Shown here piece by piece: positions 47,103 through 59,071 of a stretch of 64,000 nt of DNA. The DNA lies in assembly GCF_031755915.1 (NCBI RefSeq), contig NC_083390.1:17143001-17207000 (forward strand), read 5' to 3'. The notes under the pieces are model-generated. The model searched no databases, was not told where the DNA came from, and saw only the letters and a program-made list of their open reading frames with translations. The position numbers and the translations under genes were made by a program. Numbering within the stretch: the stretch's first letter is position 1; each line of letters starts with the position of its first letter. The stretch comes from Ziziphus jujuba (Eukaryota > Streptophyta > Magnoliopsida > Rosales > Rhamnaceae).

Positions 47103-50100
47103 TGTCAGGACCCGTCCAGAATTCCTTCCCCGGAACCCTAGACAGCCCTGATCCCAGGGAAACCCTACCGAACCCTCCAACGGAAAATCCGACAGAGCCT
47201 CCCCTAAGGGATTTACTTACCACAATTTACCTGCACTGAAAACACACTTCTAAAATTATCCCCTTATTCCTCCCACAGTACTACAAATCGATTCCACAAA
47301 TTGCAGCACTTAAAAAAAATAAATACAGTAATCCAATGCAAAATAAATACAACAAGAGTGAAAGAAATATTACAACTGCAATAAAAGAATAACAGGGTAC
47401 TGCCGAACTAAAACAGCGAGGAAGATCAAGTCCGCTCCGAGTGAACACCGACAACCTGGTACCTAGAGGAACGGAATTTAAGAGTGTGAGATGCTAATCA
47501 TCTCAGTGAGCGACCCTACTACTATACCATATAATATCACAGTAATAAGTATAAATAATAATTATTTGGAAATAATATTTTCTCTCAAAACCCTTACAAT
47601 TCTCTCAGTTGGAAAGGTTCCCCTTTTAAAACAATTTCACAAAACCCTTTATCCATATTCCCCGAAAACCAAGACATCAATTAAATACCAGAAGCGGTAA
47701 CAATCATATTTTTAATTCCAATTCAGTTTCCAAACATTTTATTTTTAAAACACAGTTCTGAAAATCATTTGATGCACCCATTATATACCAGTGGCGCCAA
47801 CAGTACCCAGCGTCCCAAGGTACCGCCAGACAGGAGGTTATAGAAAGAAACCGGCATACGGTCGCGTGGCGTCCCACAGCGCCGCTGCTAACCTGGTGTC
47901 CCGGCCAAAGGGGGGTGGCCGCCCTCTCCGATGGCATCCACAGGACACCCTCATAATATCAACCGCGCGCTACTCACACCCACCTGCGCGCTAATCACAT
48001 CACCTGCGCGCTAATCACACCCACCTGCGCGCTAATCACAACCGTGTGCACACTAACCATATCACATATACCATATCACATAATCAGAACACCAGTACGT
48101 GCACGGTGCATCTAAAAATTATAAAATCCATAAATTTAAATCATAAAACAAATTTCACATTTTTCATAAGCATAGCGGGCATAATCCATCCGCTTGAACC
48201 GGGAAATTCTCCACAATTTCCTTATAATCCATACCATAAATTCCATGATTTTCAAATCCACCAACTCCCAAATCCATCAATTCAAATATCCACATTTTTT
48301 CCAAGCATAAATAATTTCTCGAAATATCATAATCAAATCCCATAATATTTTATGGGCATATTTCATAAAAATTGAAATCACCAACATAACCAAATATTTT
48401 CCTTGAAATATTTGAAAATCGAATCGTGCCCAATTTACCATTAAAACCACACCAATTTCAAAATCCTCAAAACCATAAAATAATTCCACACGGCATAAAT
48501 TTGTAGAATTCGCATTTTCTTAAATCCAATAAATTCATAAATAATTCTACAATAAATCCAATAAATATTTGGCACATAGAAATTAAATTCCAAATATTTA
48601 ATTCACACATAATATATTCATCCATTAAATTCCCCAAAATTAATTTGAAGGTGGGTCACTCACCTGGAGCACGCAATTAACCCATGATCCACTACGGGAT
48701 CAATTCTACGACTCACCGGTGCTCCTAGAACAAAATTCACAGACAGTCAAATAAATTAATATTTTATTCGGGTAAATAATACCCGGTACCCGGGGGGTCA
48801 AAACACAAACGATAACTAAAATTTACGAATCATATACCGAATCGAAGCTCGAGTGATGCTAATCACAGATCCGGTCTTAATTTTCGATGATCGTACCCGA
48901 CGGGGTTTGAATTTTATCGGGAAGCTTTTCGGGTTTCGACTCCGCAATTCTCCCAAACCGTCGCGAATTGGTGGAAACGGAAGTCGGATTTGGGTTCAGG
49001 AGGTCGAACACTGCAGACTGGAGCTGGCCGGAAATTTTCGGGTACTCGCCGGAACAGTAATTTCCGGCGGGCCGCCACGTCACCGGCAACCTTCGCCGGA
49101 ACAGTAATTTCCGACGGTGGCCGTTTGCTGTGAAATTTTTCAGATTTGTAGATCGTGAGGAGAGCAATCCAACGGGACCGACGGTGAGCAAAACGGAGGT
49201 CGGACGGCGGAGAAATCACCGTTTGAAGATTTTCGACCCCTCGCCGGAAAACGCTCCGATCCCGACGCGTCGGTGGTCCGATGGCCGTGATTTTTGGTGG
49301 GTAGGCCGGACTTGAGGAGAGGATCAAGGCTGTCAGGCGTGTGTGGCCGGAAAATGGCCGGAACAGTGCCGATTCGCGGTGGCCGGCGGTGGAGGGGAAA
49401 AATCGCCGCCAAACTTCGGACGTCCGATCCGGGCGCATCCGGCGGCCGTTCGCCGTGAAATTTGGAGGTTTTGCCGGAAATGAGGTGGGCAATCTGGCTG
49501 GCCGGCGCGTGTACAGTAACTAGGCCGGAAAAACGTGAAAATGACCGGCGGCCGGCGGGTCCTCTCTCTCTCTTTCTCTCTCCTCTCTCTCTTTCTCTCT
49601 CTTCTCTCTCTTTCTCTCTCTTCCCCGAGAGTTTTTCAAAATTAAAACCCTGCATGACACTGTTCATGCCACGTGGACCACTCAGAAGCTGACACGTGGC
49701 ATTTCACTGTTCACGACCCAAAAACATTAAAATAATACGGTATCCGGTAAACTTCAAACGTCCATAACTTTTTAACCACAAGTCCGATTTAAGCGTGCCG
49801 CTAGTCTATGAACTCGTATCGACGAGTACTTTACAACCATACAAGAGTCAACTCACAATTACATCACAAGAAAAAGTCAACTCCCGGCACCTTTTAGACA
49901 GTTTACACTTCAACTTGTTTTGCCCATAACTTTCAAACCGTAGCTCCGTTTTCGACGTGCTACTAGTCTACGAACTCAGGGCGTCATGCACTTCGCCACG
50001 GTACCCTAGTCAACTCAAAATTCTCACCGAGTCAAAAAGTCAACTTTTGACCCCCTTCGGTCAACGGTCAACGGTCAACCTCGGTCAACGTGCACGGATT

Positions 50101-50128
50101 CCGGTGCGATTTGGGACGGGGTGTTACA
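47103..50128 (-). mobile_element. Element C LTR copy 4 (outer right)
   Basis: 3026 bp, ending GGGGTGTTACA followed by the CTACC duplication. By eye it differs from copy 1 at about five positions, for example GGCTCC to GACTCC near 48939, CGTCGCC to CTTCGCC near 49092 and TTTTGCAG to TTTTTCAG near 49139. Confidence 0.95.
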
Positions 50129-50133
50129 CTACC

Positions 50134-50239
50134 CTTCAGGGAGGTGCTGCCGAATTTTCCATAGGATGGTCTGGTAGGGTCTTCCTGGGATCAGGGCTTG
50201 TCTGGAGTTCAGGAAGATGATCTTGGATGGGTCCTGAAA
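50134..50239 (+). mobile_element. Solo LTR B, right part
   Basis: Continues LTR B after the array: CTTCAGGGAGGTGCTGCCGA ... CTGGGATCAGGGCTTGTCTGG ... GGGTCCTGAAA. It parallels the end of LTR D (55096-55198). It is followed by ATGAA (50240-50244), the second copy of the B target duplication. Confidence 0.9.
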
Positions 50240-50244
50240 ATGAA

Positions 50245-50746
50245 CCTCCACTAGCCTCAATTTCGCTAGTGGCGGCCAAAAAACGATCGGAAAGTTTCAG
50301 CCAAATTCTCCATCCATGTATCTCACAAACCGTTTAGAATTTGGATGAATGAAGGTCATTTTTTAGATCAAGGGGTTGAAAACTAGAGGGTAGGGGTGGA
50401 AATCAGAAACCATAGGAAAATCGCCGAATGGGAGGTTGCCGGCCAACGGCTTTGGATGGCCGATTCTAGCACATTTATCGGACAAGTGGGCGAAAACTTG
50501 GCTTCTAGCATCACTAGGCCATGGGCTCTCACATCGGCCAGTGTGTGTCATTGCTCGAGGACTAGAACATTGCCAAATGGCCGATCAACGGAGAGGGAAG
50601 GAGGAGAGGGAAAGAAGAAAGAGAGGGAAGAGAGAGAAGTTGTTTCTACAGGGAGAAAGAGGAGAGAAGGAGAGGGGGAGAGAGTCTCACATGAGAGAGA
50701 GGGAAAAAAAGAAAAGGAAAAAATAAAAGAAAAAGAAAAAAAGAGA

Positions 50747-50789
<43 letters not shown>

Positions 50790-51345
50790 ATATAAACTAT
50801 ATATATATATATATATTATTAATTTATGGTGACACATGGCAACTTTCTATCGTGACACGTGGCTCTCTTCCATCATGACATATGGTACTTCCAAGTGGTG
50901 GCATGCGGTGCAAATTAAGGACTCAATTATTTTACTACTCAATAAAAATCAGTCTTCGAAAACACAGATACAACTTTATAAACTCGTAACTTTTCAATTG
51001 CAGGTCCAAATTAAGCATACTGCAAATTTACGGACTCGTAACGACAAGAACTTTCATATAACACATGTGTCAATGCCAAAATCTATGTAAAACAAAAGTC
51101 AAATCAGGACTCGTTGATCATTCTAGATCGCATATTGTTTCGACCATAACTTTCTATTCTTAACTCCGATTTTGGCATACTACCAGTCTACAAACTCATG
51201 TCAAAGAGTACTTCATCATGATACTTTGATCAACATATAATTCCACCCACAATAGAAAGTCAACCATAGGACCCACTTGGTCAACCTCGATCAAACTTGG
51301 ACAAAAATTCAAATTCAGGGCACTTTCTTAGATCGGGTTGTTACA
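50245..51345 (-). mobile_element. Solo LTR A, right part
   Basis: Continues LTR A from 24459 and ends GATCGGGTTGTTACA, followed by CTCTT (51346-51350). It contains GA-rich and AT repeats (50752-50815). The 160- and 96-residue charged frames at 50396-50878 come from this low-complexity sequence and are not genes. Confidence 0.9.
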
Positions 51346-51986
51346 CTCTTTTACATCTCCATTTCCAAATTTGCCAGAAACCCATAGCAAAAATATTACT
51401 TTATTTAATTTGGTAAGAAGCAACAGAAAGGTTGGACTTATTCTTTAAGTTTATTTCAAGCCAATCGGACCAGTCATGAGGAAAAGAACTAGGATCCCTA
51501 TCCAAGACACCAATAGTGAGCCAAACTTCTTTAGCAGCACGACAATCTCAAATAGCATGAATCAGAGTCTCATCCTTAGCATTACGAAGAGAAAATATAG
51601 CGAAAGTAAATAATCTCTTTTCAAATCTACTCTCATTGATAAGAAGTTTACCATGAGCCAAAACCAACAAAAGATCAAAAGAACTCTAGGAATAACTTGT
51701 AGCTTATAGATACAACTCCATTTCCATTTTTATCAACATCCTTAATACCTTCAATAAGACAATAAACATATTTAAGTCTAAACCCACCATTAGAGGAAGG
51801 ATGCCAAGTAATAGAATCCTAAGAGGCTGAGTTAGCATAGATAGGAATGCTCATAATATTTTCTTTAAATCAGGAGGAACAAAAAAGTCTATTTTATTAA
51901 GTTGCCAAAGGCCATCGTTGATAACCTCAAAGACTTTTAAGTTGCAATCTATATTGAAGTTGTTAAGATCAAATTATTTAAGACAA
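51346..51986 (-). pseudogene. LINE (L1-type), zinc-binding reverse transcriptase tail, decayed
   Basis: On the minus strand the translation shows VFEVINDGLWQLNKIDFFVPPDL, then DSITWHPSSNGGF, the spacing found between the reverse transcriptase and the zf-RVT region in plant LINE ORF2. It ends with FWQIWKWRCKRVF at the junction with LTR A. Several stops and frameshifts are present. It is the upstream part of the remnant at 21690-22344. At 51982-51986 (GACAA) the LINE is interrupted again by solo LTR D, whose other duplication copy is at 55199-55203. Confidence 0.75.
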
Positions 51987-54900
51987 TGTAACACCCCATC
52001 CCAAAGTACGTCGAAATTTTTGGCACGTTGACCGAGGTTGACCGTTGACTGAGAAGGTCAACATTTTGACTTTTTGTTTTAGGTGGAATTTTCCATTGGC
52101 CGAGGCACCATTGCAAAGTACATGTCATCCCGAGTTCATAGACTAGTAGCACGTCAAAATCGAAACTACCATTTGAAAGTTATGAGCAAAAAAAGCTGAG
52201 GTCCAAACTGTCCAAGGGGTGCTAGAGTTGACTTCTTGTTCGTGCAAAGTTGAGCTTTGATTCATGCATGGTTGTGAAGTACTCATCAATACGAGTTCAT
52301 AGATTAGTGGCACGCCCAATTTGGACATGTGGTTTGAAAGTTATGGACTTGTAAAGTTTTTCCGAGACAGCATTTACTATTCATAGATTTGTATGTGTGT
52401 GAACAGTGATGCCACGTGTAACAAAAAGTGGACCCACCCGTGAGTGCACAGTGGCACCCACGGGTGTTTTGATTGGTTGAGAAGGGGAGGGAGGTGAGAG
52501 AAGGAGAAGGAGGAGAGAGAAAGAGGATAGAGAAAGTGAGAGAAAAAGGGGAAAGACCGGCCAACCACCATTCACCCATTTTTGGCCACCCTTTCCGTAC
52601 ATGAGCCACACTACCTTGACCCACCCATCAAAACCGGCTAGCCAGCCAAAAATCACGGCCAACTTACCACTGACGCTCCCGGATCGAGACTTTTTCTGGC
52701 GGCGGTGCCGATTGCTTCAAACCCAAATTTCTCCCCGATCCGGCCTCCGTTTGCCTCACCGCTGGTCCCATCCATTCACCCATCCTCCGATCTACATCTC
52801 CTCCAAATATCACAACCAGTGGCCACCAGACCCGCCGCCGACAGCAATGGGTTCCAGTGACCATGGTGGCTCGTCGGGAAATCGACTTTCCGGCGAGTTT
52901 CCAGTTGCACCGTCCATCCTTTCCCACTAATTTCGACCCCCTGAACCCAAATCCGGTGTCCAATTTCTCCAATTCTTAACAGATGATGAGAATTGAATGT
53001 CTAAAAGCCAAAAGATTTTCGACAAAATTCCGGTCACCTCGGGGTCCGATTTCCGGAAAGTAAGACTAGATTCGTAATCCTCATTTCACAAGCTTCGATT
53101 AGGTATATTACTCTTAAATTTTGGTTATCGTTTGTGTTCGCTCCCCGAGTATCCATTTGGAAGTTACCCGATTAAAATATTAAAATAATTAGTTTTGTGT
53201 ATTGTGGATATTTTAGGTGCACGTGTGGGTAGTGGAGTTGATCCTGCAGAGAATCTCGATTGATACACGTGCTTGAGGTGAGTAGCCCACCTTTAAAATT
53301 ATTTTGGGGTGATTAATTATATTTATTTTGTGTTAATTGAATATTTAGAAAATATGCTCATGTGGTGGAATTTATTTAAAACTGTGGTAAATTGTATTAT
53401 TAATTTCAGTAATTTCTATATATATATATATATGCTTATTGATGCTAAATGAAAGTTTTATTTATTAAAAAATTCTTGATTATTATTATTGTGATTTAAT
53501 TGCATTTAATACGCATTAGCAAGGTGTTTCATTTAATTAATTGTGCTTGGATTTTAATATTATTTTTGGGCATGATTCGATTTTAAATATTTCAAAAAAA
53601 ATATTGGTTTAAGTTTGGTGCTTTCAAATTATATAATTATGCCCTTAAAATATTATTGGATTGATTTTATGATTTGGAAAAAGTTATTTGTATATTATTA
53701 TTGATGGTTTTATGCTGGAGATATTAAAGAAAAAAATATGGGATTGTGAATTTGAAAAATGATATGATTCCCACGATGAGTTTTGAAAAAGTTGTTATTT
53801 TTTAAAATAATATAGTTATTTGTTTTAGACGCACTCATACATTATTGGTGTTTTGTACTGCGTATGTGGATGAGCGTACAAGTTGTAATGTCTCCCGTGA
53901 GTTGCCATTGGACCAAGGGTAGGCAAGTTCGATATTGGCCCTAAACCGCCCCCTTCCATGGCCGGGATGACTGTTTAAGCAATGGCACTATCGGGACGCT
54001 GAAACGGCCGTATACAAATTTCTCTCTTTAACCTCCCGCCGGATGGTACTCGGAACACTGGGTATCATAGGACATCACTGGTATATATTATGGTGCGTGA
54101 AGTATTATTTTTCTGATATAAATTTCAAATCCTAAAGTTTTAAAGCCGTATTTAAATTAAATGTATTTAATTTGTTTTATCACCTATTTCCAATTAGTAT
54201 TTTATAAAATGTATATATTCATATTTTACGTCACTTATTTTAAATTAATGGTTTAAAATGTATTATGCCATATTTTTATTATATAGATTGATTAAATATT
54301 TCAAAATGAATTTTATAATATATTTTTACTATTTATTTTACATGATTATTTGTAATTATTTAAATTATATTTTTGATACTATTTATTTTAGTTTATTAAA
54401 TCAAATGTTACGAATTATGTATTGAATTTCACTTTTATATTATATTTATTTAATGCAAGTATTCTAAATTTATTTTATTATATTTTATTCGTATTTGGAT
54501 TATTTAAATTTTTATTAAATTAATTATTCTTTGATTTTTGGGGCATAAAATAGTGGATTTTGCGAAAATGTTTTAAAAGGGGAACTTTTCCAATAGAGTT
54601 AATGGTGAGGGTTTTGAGAGAAAATATTATTTCCGAATAAATTTTTATTTATTTACTTATTTATTCTTAATTAATCAAGTGAACTATGATTATCGTTACT
54701 ATTATAATTATATAGTAGATAGAGTCACTCACTAAAATGATTAGCATCTCATATTTTTTTAAATCCATTTCCCTAGGTACAAAAATTGATAGACGTTCGT
54801 CCGAAGTGAGCTTGATCTTCGTTGCTGTCATATTTCGAGTTCTCTTTCTTTTCATTTATTTCTATTGTAATATTTCTTTCTATCCCTTGTTGTATAACTT

Positions 54901-55198
54901 TCATACTTAATTGTACCCAATGATATTCTGTATACTATATTGGATATATTTTATTAAATACTGCATTAGTTCTCTGTTTAATTTATGGAAGTGCTGATTA
55001 TTGTCGAATTAAATTGTAGTAAAGTGGAGGAATAATGCAGTATATATATAGAAGCGTGTTTTCAGTGCAGGGAATTTATGGTAAGTCCAACCCGTAGGGG
55101 AGGTTCTGCCGGATTTTCCATTGGAAGGTCTGGTAGGGTTTCTCTGGGATCAGGACTTGTCTAGGGTTCCGGTGAGGGATCTTGGACAAGTCTTGATA
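51987..55198 (+). mobile_element. Solo LTR D
   Basis: 3212 bp from TGTAACACCCCATCCCAAAGT to GACAAGTCTTGATA, the family LTR in the orientation of B. GACAA flanks it on both sides (51982-51986 and 55199-55203), a perfect target duplication. It lacks the minisatellite block of A, B and E and follows the layout of element C's LTR, including the TTTCGGAAATAATATTTTCTC region in reverse (near 54620) and a GCCGG-containing core. The short frames at 52304-52972 come from that core. Confidence 0.92.
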
Positions 55199-55215
55199 GA
55201 CAACCCCTATAAAAT

Positions 55216-55676
55216 TGTGATGACCACTGTGGGTGGATGTGAGATATCGGTAGGCTATTTTGTATCGAATCCCACATTGTCCAGTAGTGGATCAGGGGAA
55301 AATTTAAATGTAATGATAGTCACTATCATAACACCAAAGCGTTTTCAAAGTAGTTGGCTTCAGTGCTTGAAAGAACTCCTAACTTAAACGTGCTTAAGTG
55401 AGCTCATATGAGAGCAATCTTATGATGGGTGACCTCCTGGGAAACTTTAAATAAAAAATTTCATACTGAGCCGAAAGCATACTAGTGACCAACATAGGTA
55501 GGTGCGGAGTACTAACAGCTACCTGGTGTCTACTCCTAATATCGACAGAGAGTGACAGGTAGCCAGTAGAGGTGGAATATCATAAATGGTAATCAGAGTT
55601 TGTACTTTGCCGAAAGCATACTAGTGACCAACATAGGTAGGTGCGGAGTACTAACAAGCTACCTGGTGTCTACTCC
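55216..55676 (+). mobile_element. Cassandra-like TRIM LTR with 5S rRNA-derived segment
   Basis: Bases from about 55318 to 55446 resemble plant 5S rRNA. AGAACTCCTAACTTAAACGT and GCTTAAGTGAG cover the internal A box region, and ATGGGTGACCTCCTGGGAA the C box region. A TG start is seen at 55216. A TGGTAATCAGAG sequence at 55587-55598 resembles the tRNA-Met primer-binding site (one inserted base) just after an ATCA end at about 55583. Cassandra elements are known to carry 5S sequence in their LTRs and are non-coding, so this is the best fit. A 66-bp block (55471-55536) recurs at 55610-55676, partly inside the presumed internal region. The second LTR was not found. Confidence 0.65.
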
Positions 55677-56893
55677 CACTTCACTCGGGTATGGATCAAG
55701 GAATATTCAACAAAACACTTGTTCTTAATCATTTCCAACACAATCCAACTAAAACTAAATGATTTTTTTTTTTTTTTTATATTTCAATAGATATTAACCC
55801 CACAAACCATAACCCCCTAAAAAGAGAGATAGAATAAAAAATAAGAGAAAAATTAATATATATAGATATATATATATATATACACACAACAAAAATCCCT
55901 AACCTAACCACACAAGTATCAATTTCTAAGTGGAACGACCGAAAGCAACTCACAAATTTCAATGCGAAAACCATTCAAATAAATTTTCCTCTCCATTTTT
56001 TGTTCTTAATTTAAAAAAAAAAACAATCTTAAAAATTTCGAATTTCATGCTTTTTCTTTAAAAAAAAAAAAAAAAATCATATGATGAACTTCAGCAAGGA
56101 CAAGATAATCATTCACTTGCCCTTTTTTGAAATCCACCTTCAATTTCTCCCGACACGAACAAAAACAGAATCAAACCCTTCCCTTCCATTTTTCCAAACG
56201 TAAAACAACAGCTTCCTCCCCTCACCCCACAGAAAGGCATGACTAATTGATATTCTGTTTGGGTGTTTTATTTATTTATTTATTTTCCCTTAAAAGGGTT
56301 AGGTTAGGGGATCTTTGGGGAAAGTGGAGAGAATTTTTGCACTAAAGAGGTTAGCCAAGAGAAAAGTTCGTGTGAGGCATTGCAAAGCTTGTTGAAGAAG
56401 CTTCGCATGTTTATTGAAGTTTCTAACCATATGTCAAATCTCTGCGTGTTTATGAATGCATTTACCCATTTACTCTTTATCTCATTAAATATAATGAAAA
56501 CTAGCTTACGACAAGATGTGTTTCTAAAATTAACTTTTTCAAACTTTTATGTATAATTTAAAATTAAGGTCAATCTCGGGATGTATTTAGTACTTTCTTT
56601 TTGGGGTCAGAACAGGGGAATTTTATTATTTATGCATGCAAGTTTATAATTATTTAGTTCAATGAAGGACTATTTTCAATTGTCCTTCCCAAATATTGTG
56701 CTACGTAATATATAATATAATAATGACTAATTCTACAATTTTTAGCTGGCATAGTAAGATAAATAACAAATGAGTATAACTAAGAAAATTAATATATCTG
56801 GTAAAAGTTTGTATAGCATTTATGATCCAAATCCCAATTGAAAAAGCATAAAATTTCCCATTCCATTTTAAAAATAAAAAATAAAAAAATTTC
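55677..56893. other. Intergenic region 3' of the DUF1262 gene
   Basis: AT-rich, with T- and A-runs (55761-55778, 56060-56075) and an AT-dinucleotide tract near 55857-55880. No gene or element recognised. The last part probably includes the DUF1262 3' untranslated region. Confidence 0.4.
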
Positions 56894-59071
56894 TCATTCC
56901 CACTTGCCCCTAATCTCATGGGTGTGCTTAAAATCATAAGTCAACACAACACTTCCATCAATTCTCTTCAGCACAAACCTCTCCATCAACAAATAGCAAC
57001 CAAATTTACTCCATCCACCTTTACCTCCAAACTCTTCTCTCCTCTCCACCCTTACTCGTTTTTCCTTACCTCCAGCAACCAATCCCACTCTTTCTTGCTC
57101 CCATTTCATTCTCTCAACAATCAACACACTCAATCCCACTCTCTGTTCTGCTCCCATATCATTACAACTCTTAAACCACATCACCCCATTTTCAATACCA
57201 TTTCTCCTCTCCCAAACAGCTTTCCTTCCACCAACGCAGACCTCCTCTCTTTCAACAAACACATCTACGGAAACCACATCTTTCCGGTCATTCTTAATAT
57301 TTTCGCATGCATAGATCTTGCTCCATCTCTGCTCAAGTGTCATTTCGTAGAACATGGACATCTTAATCTGGTCCTTAAACTTCATTTCTTCATGCACAAA
57401 CATGAAAGGGCAATACCATTTTCCAACAACCATGGCTTCAGAGCTTTCGTTGGACAACGAGAAGTTGAAATCTGGAAAACTCGCTCGCAGAGAAGAGTTC
57501 AGGCCTAGTGCTTCATCTAATTGGTAATTTCGCGGTGTGCGCTTGTAAACCGTCCAGTATTTTCTTCTCAAGAAGAGAGGAGGAAACCCATCTTGAGCAA
57601 TAGCTGTATAGCCACGACGATTCTTTTGAATTATCTCCACTTGCTGATTAATATCTGTTGGATCCAAAGGCCTTGGTTTGAGATCTTGGATATAAGGGAG
57701 CCAACAGCAAGTTCCCATATCATCTTCTTTTGAATTTGTGCATGCTTTGCTACAAAAATAAATTAACAACTTAACGGGAGGCAGATTAATTTAAAAAATA
57801 AACTGCATTTTGGAATATGAAATCTATGTGCAATCTTCTTATTTTTGTGCCTATTAGTATAAATACTTGAAACTGTCTTATTACAAATTAGTGTTACAAT
57901 AATGCTGTACACATAGTCTAGGATAGCCCAAAAACAAAGCCATTATTTCCTCAGCAATGATTGTAGTTTTGAACCTCAATATGCTATTGAAACCATATTG
58001 GATGCCAAATGTTATTACAAAACAAGTTGGTAAGCAAATTTGGTATTTATAGCAGTTTTGCTATTATTATATATTACCATGAATCAATCTTTTATGGCCG
58101 CAGTGTTCATTTGTCTAAATTGGGCCTAGGCTTGAATTATTGTTAAAATTAGACATAATAATATGGCAAGAAAGTATATATCCAGCTGATTAGTATCTGT
58201 ACGTAGCAATTCTTTTGCCATTACAGGAAGAAAATGATAATAAGCTAATTAATTTTCCAATCTCCAAAATAAAAATTCCTCAAAATAGCCTACATATCTG
58301 GGAGGGCAAAGACCTGTTACTCTGCTTTATTGATACACAAAGTCCAACAGGGTTAACATTGTAACTACGTACCTCTTTGATTAGCAAGCATATCACAATG
58401 CAATCAAGCAAGCCATATTCATGTATTATGTATGTTGATAATCAAATCAATATATAGTAGCCAATGATTCTGAAGATCATGCAAATCATGATGAAAAGCT
58501 ATTTTGTTAGAACAGAAAAACATTAAATCTTTTTGCAAGTTCAACTCGTTGACTTTGGAAAGTGGAAAGAAATTTAAACGAGTTAATGAAATTAGTTTAT
58601 GAAATCATGGAAAGCTAACGTTAAACCATTTCTTTGTCCTAGTTATCTAATTAGTCAGAGGCCGAAGAAATATAAATCAAACCAAAGTCTGATTCTGAAG
58701 AGAAAAATATGCACATATATATATATATATATAGATATTATATAAACGTACCCTTTATGCCTCCCTTTTTGTCGGATCACATAGTATCGATTAGAAGCCA
58801 GTGGCTGATTGAGAACTGGAATGAAAGCAACATGGTCATAATAAGTTCTTCTGCTTTTTCCAGCGCCTATTGAATATGAAACCGTCAGATCCTTGTTCTG
58901 TGGAAATGGAAGACCCCTAATGCAGTTGTCGATGCACAATCCGCAACAAGTCGTAGTCTCAGATTCTTCGTCGCAGATGACAAGATAACCTGAATTTGGA
59001 CCCTCCGGTGGTGGCAACAACAGAGACTCAGGAGACTTTCTGTACAAAGAAAGAGGCCTTGTAACATACAT
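56894..59071 (-). CDS. DUF1262 family protein (two exons)
   Basis: Exon 1 is 59071-58752 and exon 2 is 57749-56894, with a 1002-bp GT-AG intron; together they encode 391 residues, a normal length for this plant-specific family. The protein starts MYVTRPLSLYRKSPESL, followed by PPPEGPNSGYLVICDEESE and a Cys-rich CCGLC segment, all signature features of DUF1262. After the splice it reads KEDDMGTCCWLPYIQDLKPRP, DGFPPLFLRRKYWTVY and WYCPFMFVHEEMK, ending HTHEIRGKWE. No signal peptide or membrane segment is seen. Molecular function is not known to me. The splice sites were chosen because they restore the family reading HKG-KA across the junction. A paralogue lies about 4.2 kb away on the same strand (63265-64000) and a relic at 15998-16375. 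No internal stop is present, so it appears functional. Confidence 0.9.
57750..58751 (-). other. Intron of the DUF1262 gene
   Basis: AT-rich intron with GTACGT at its 5' border and TTTTTGTAG at its 3' border. I see no nested gene or element apart from an AT-dinucleotide tract at about 58712-58732. Confidence 0.85.

Larger units (their letters stand above)
27357..50128 (-). mobile_element. Tandem array of a Ty3/gypsy retrotransposon (element C): 4 LTRs, 3 internal regions
   Basis: A 6582-bp unit repeats head to tail. LTRs are at 27357, 33939, 40521 and 47103, each 3026 bp (TGTCAGG ... GTTACA), separated by three 3556-bp internal regions. The outer ends are flanked by CTACC (27352-27356 and 50129-50133), one 5-bp target duplication for the whole array. 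Copies differ by only a handful of bases. Coding sense is minus: the primer-binding site follows each LTR at its low-coordinate edge and a polypurine tract precedes the next. The most economical explanation is one insertion expanded by unequal recombination between LTRs; a tandem assembly error is the main alternative. Confidence 0.95.

Noticed and set aside
27357..50128. Reading the 6582-bp repeats as a satellite array or segmental gene duplication
   Set aside because: Each unit has LTR ends, a primer-binding site, a polypurine tract and integrase, and the array has one target duplication, so it is a retrotransposon multimer.
50396..50878. 160-residue frame rich in Arg, Glu and Lys
   Set aside because: Translated from GA-rich low-complexity sequence in LTR A; no family features.
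56918..57508. 196-residue plus-strand frame
   Set aside because: Antisense to exon 2 of the DUF1262 gene, which has clear family sequence.
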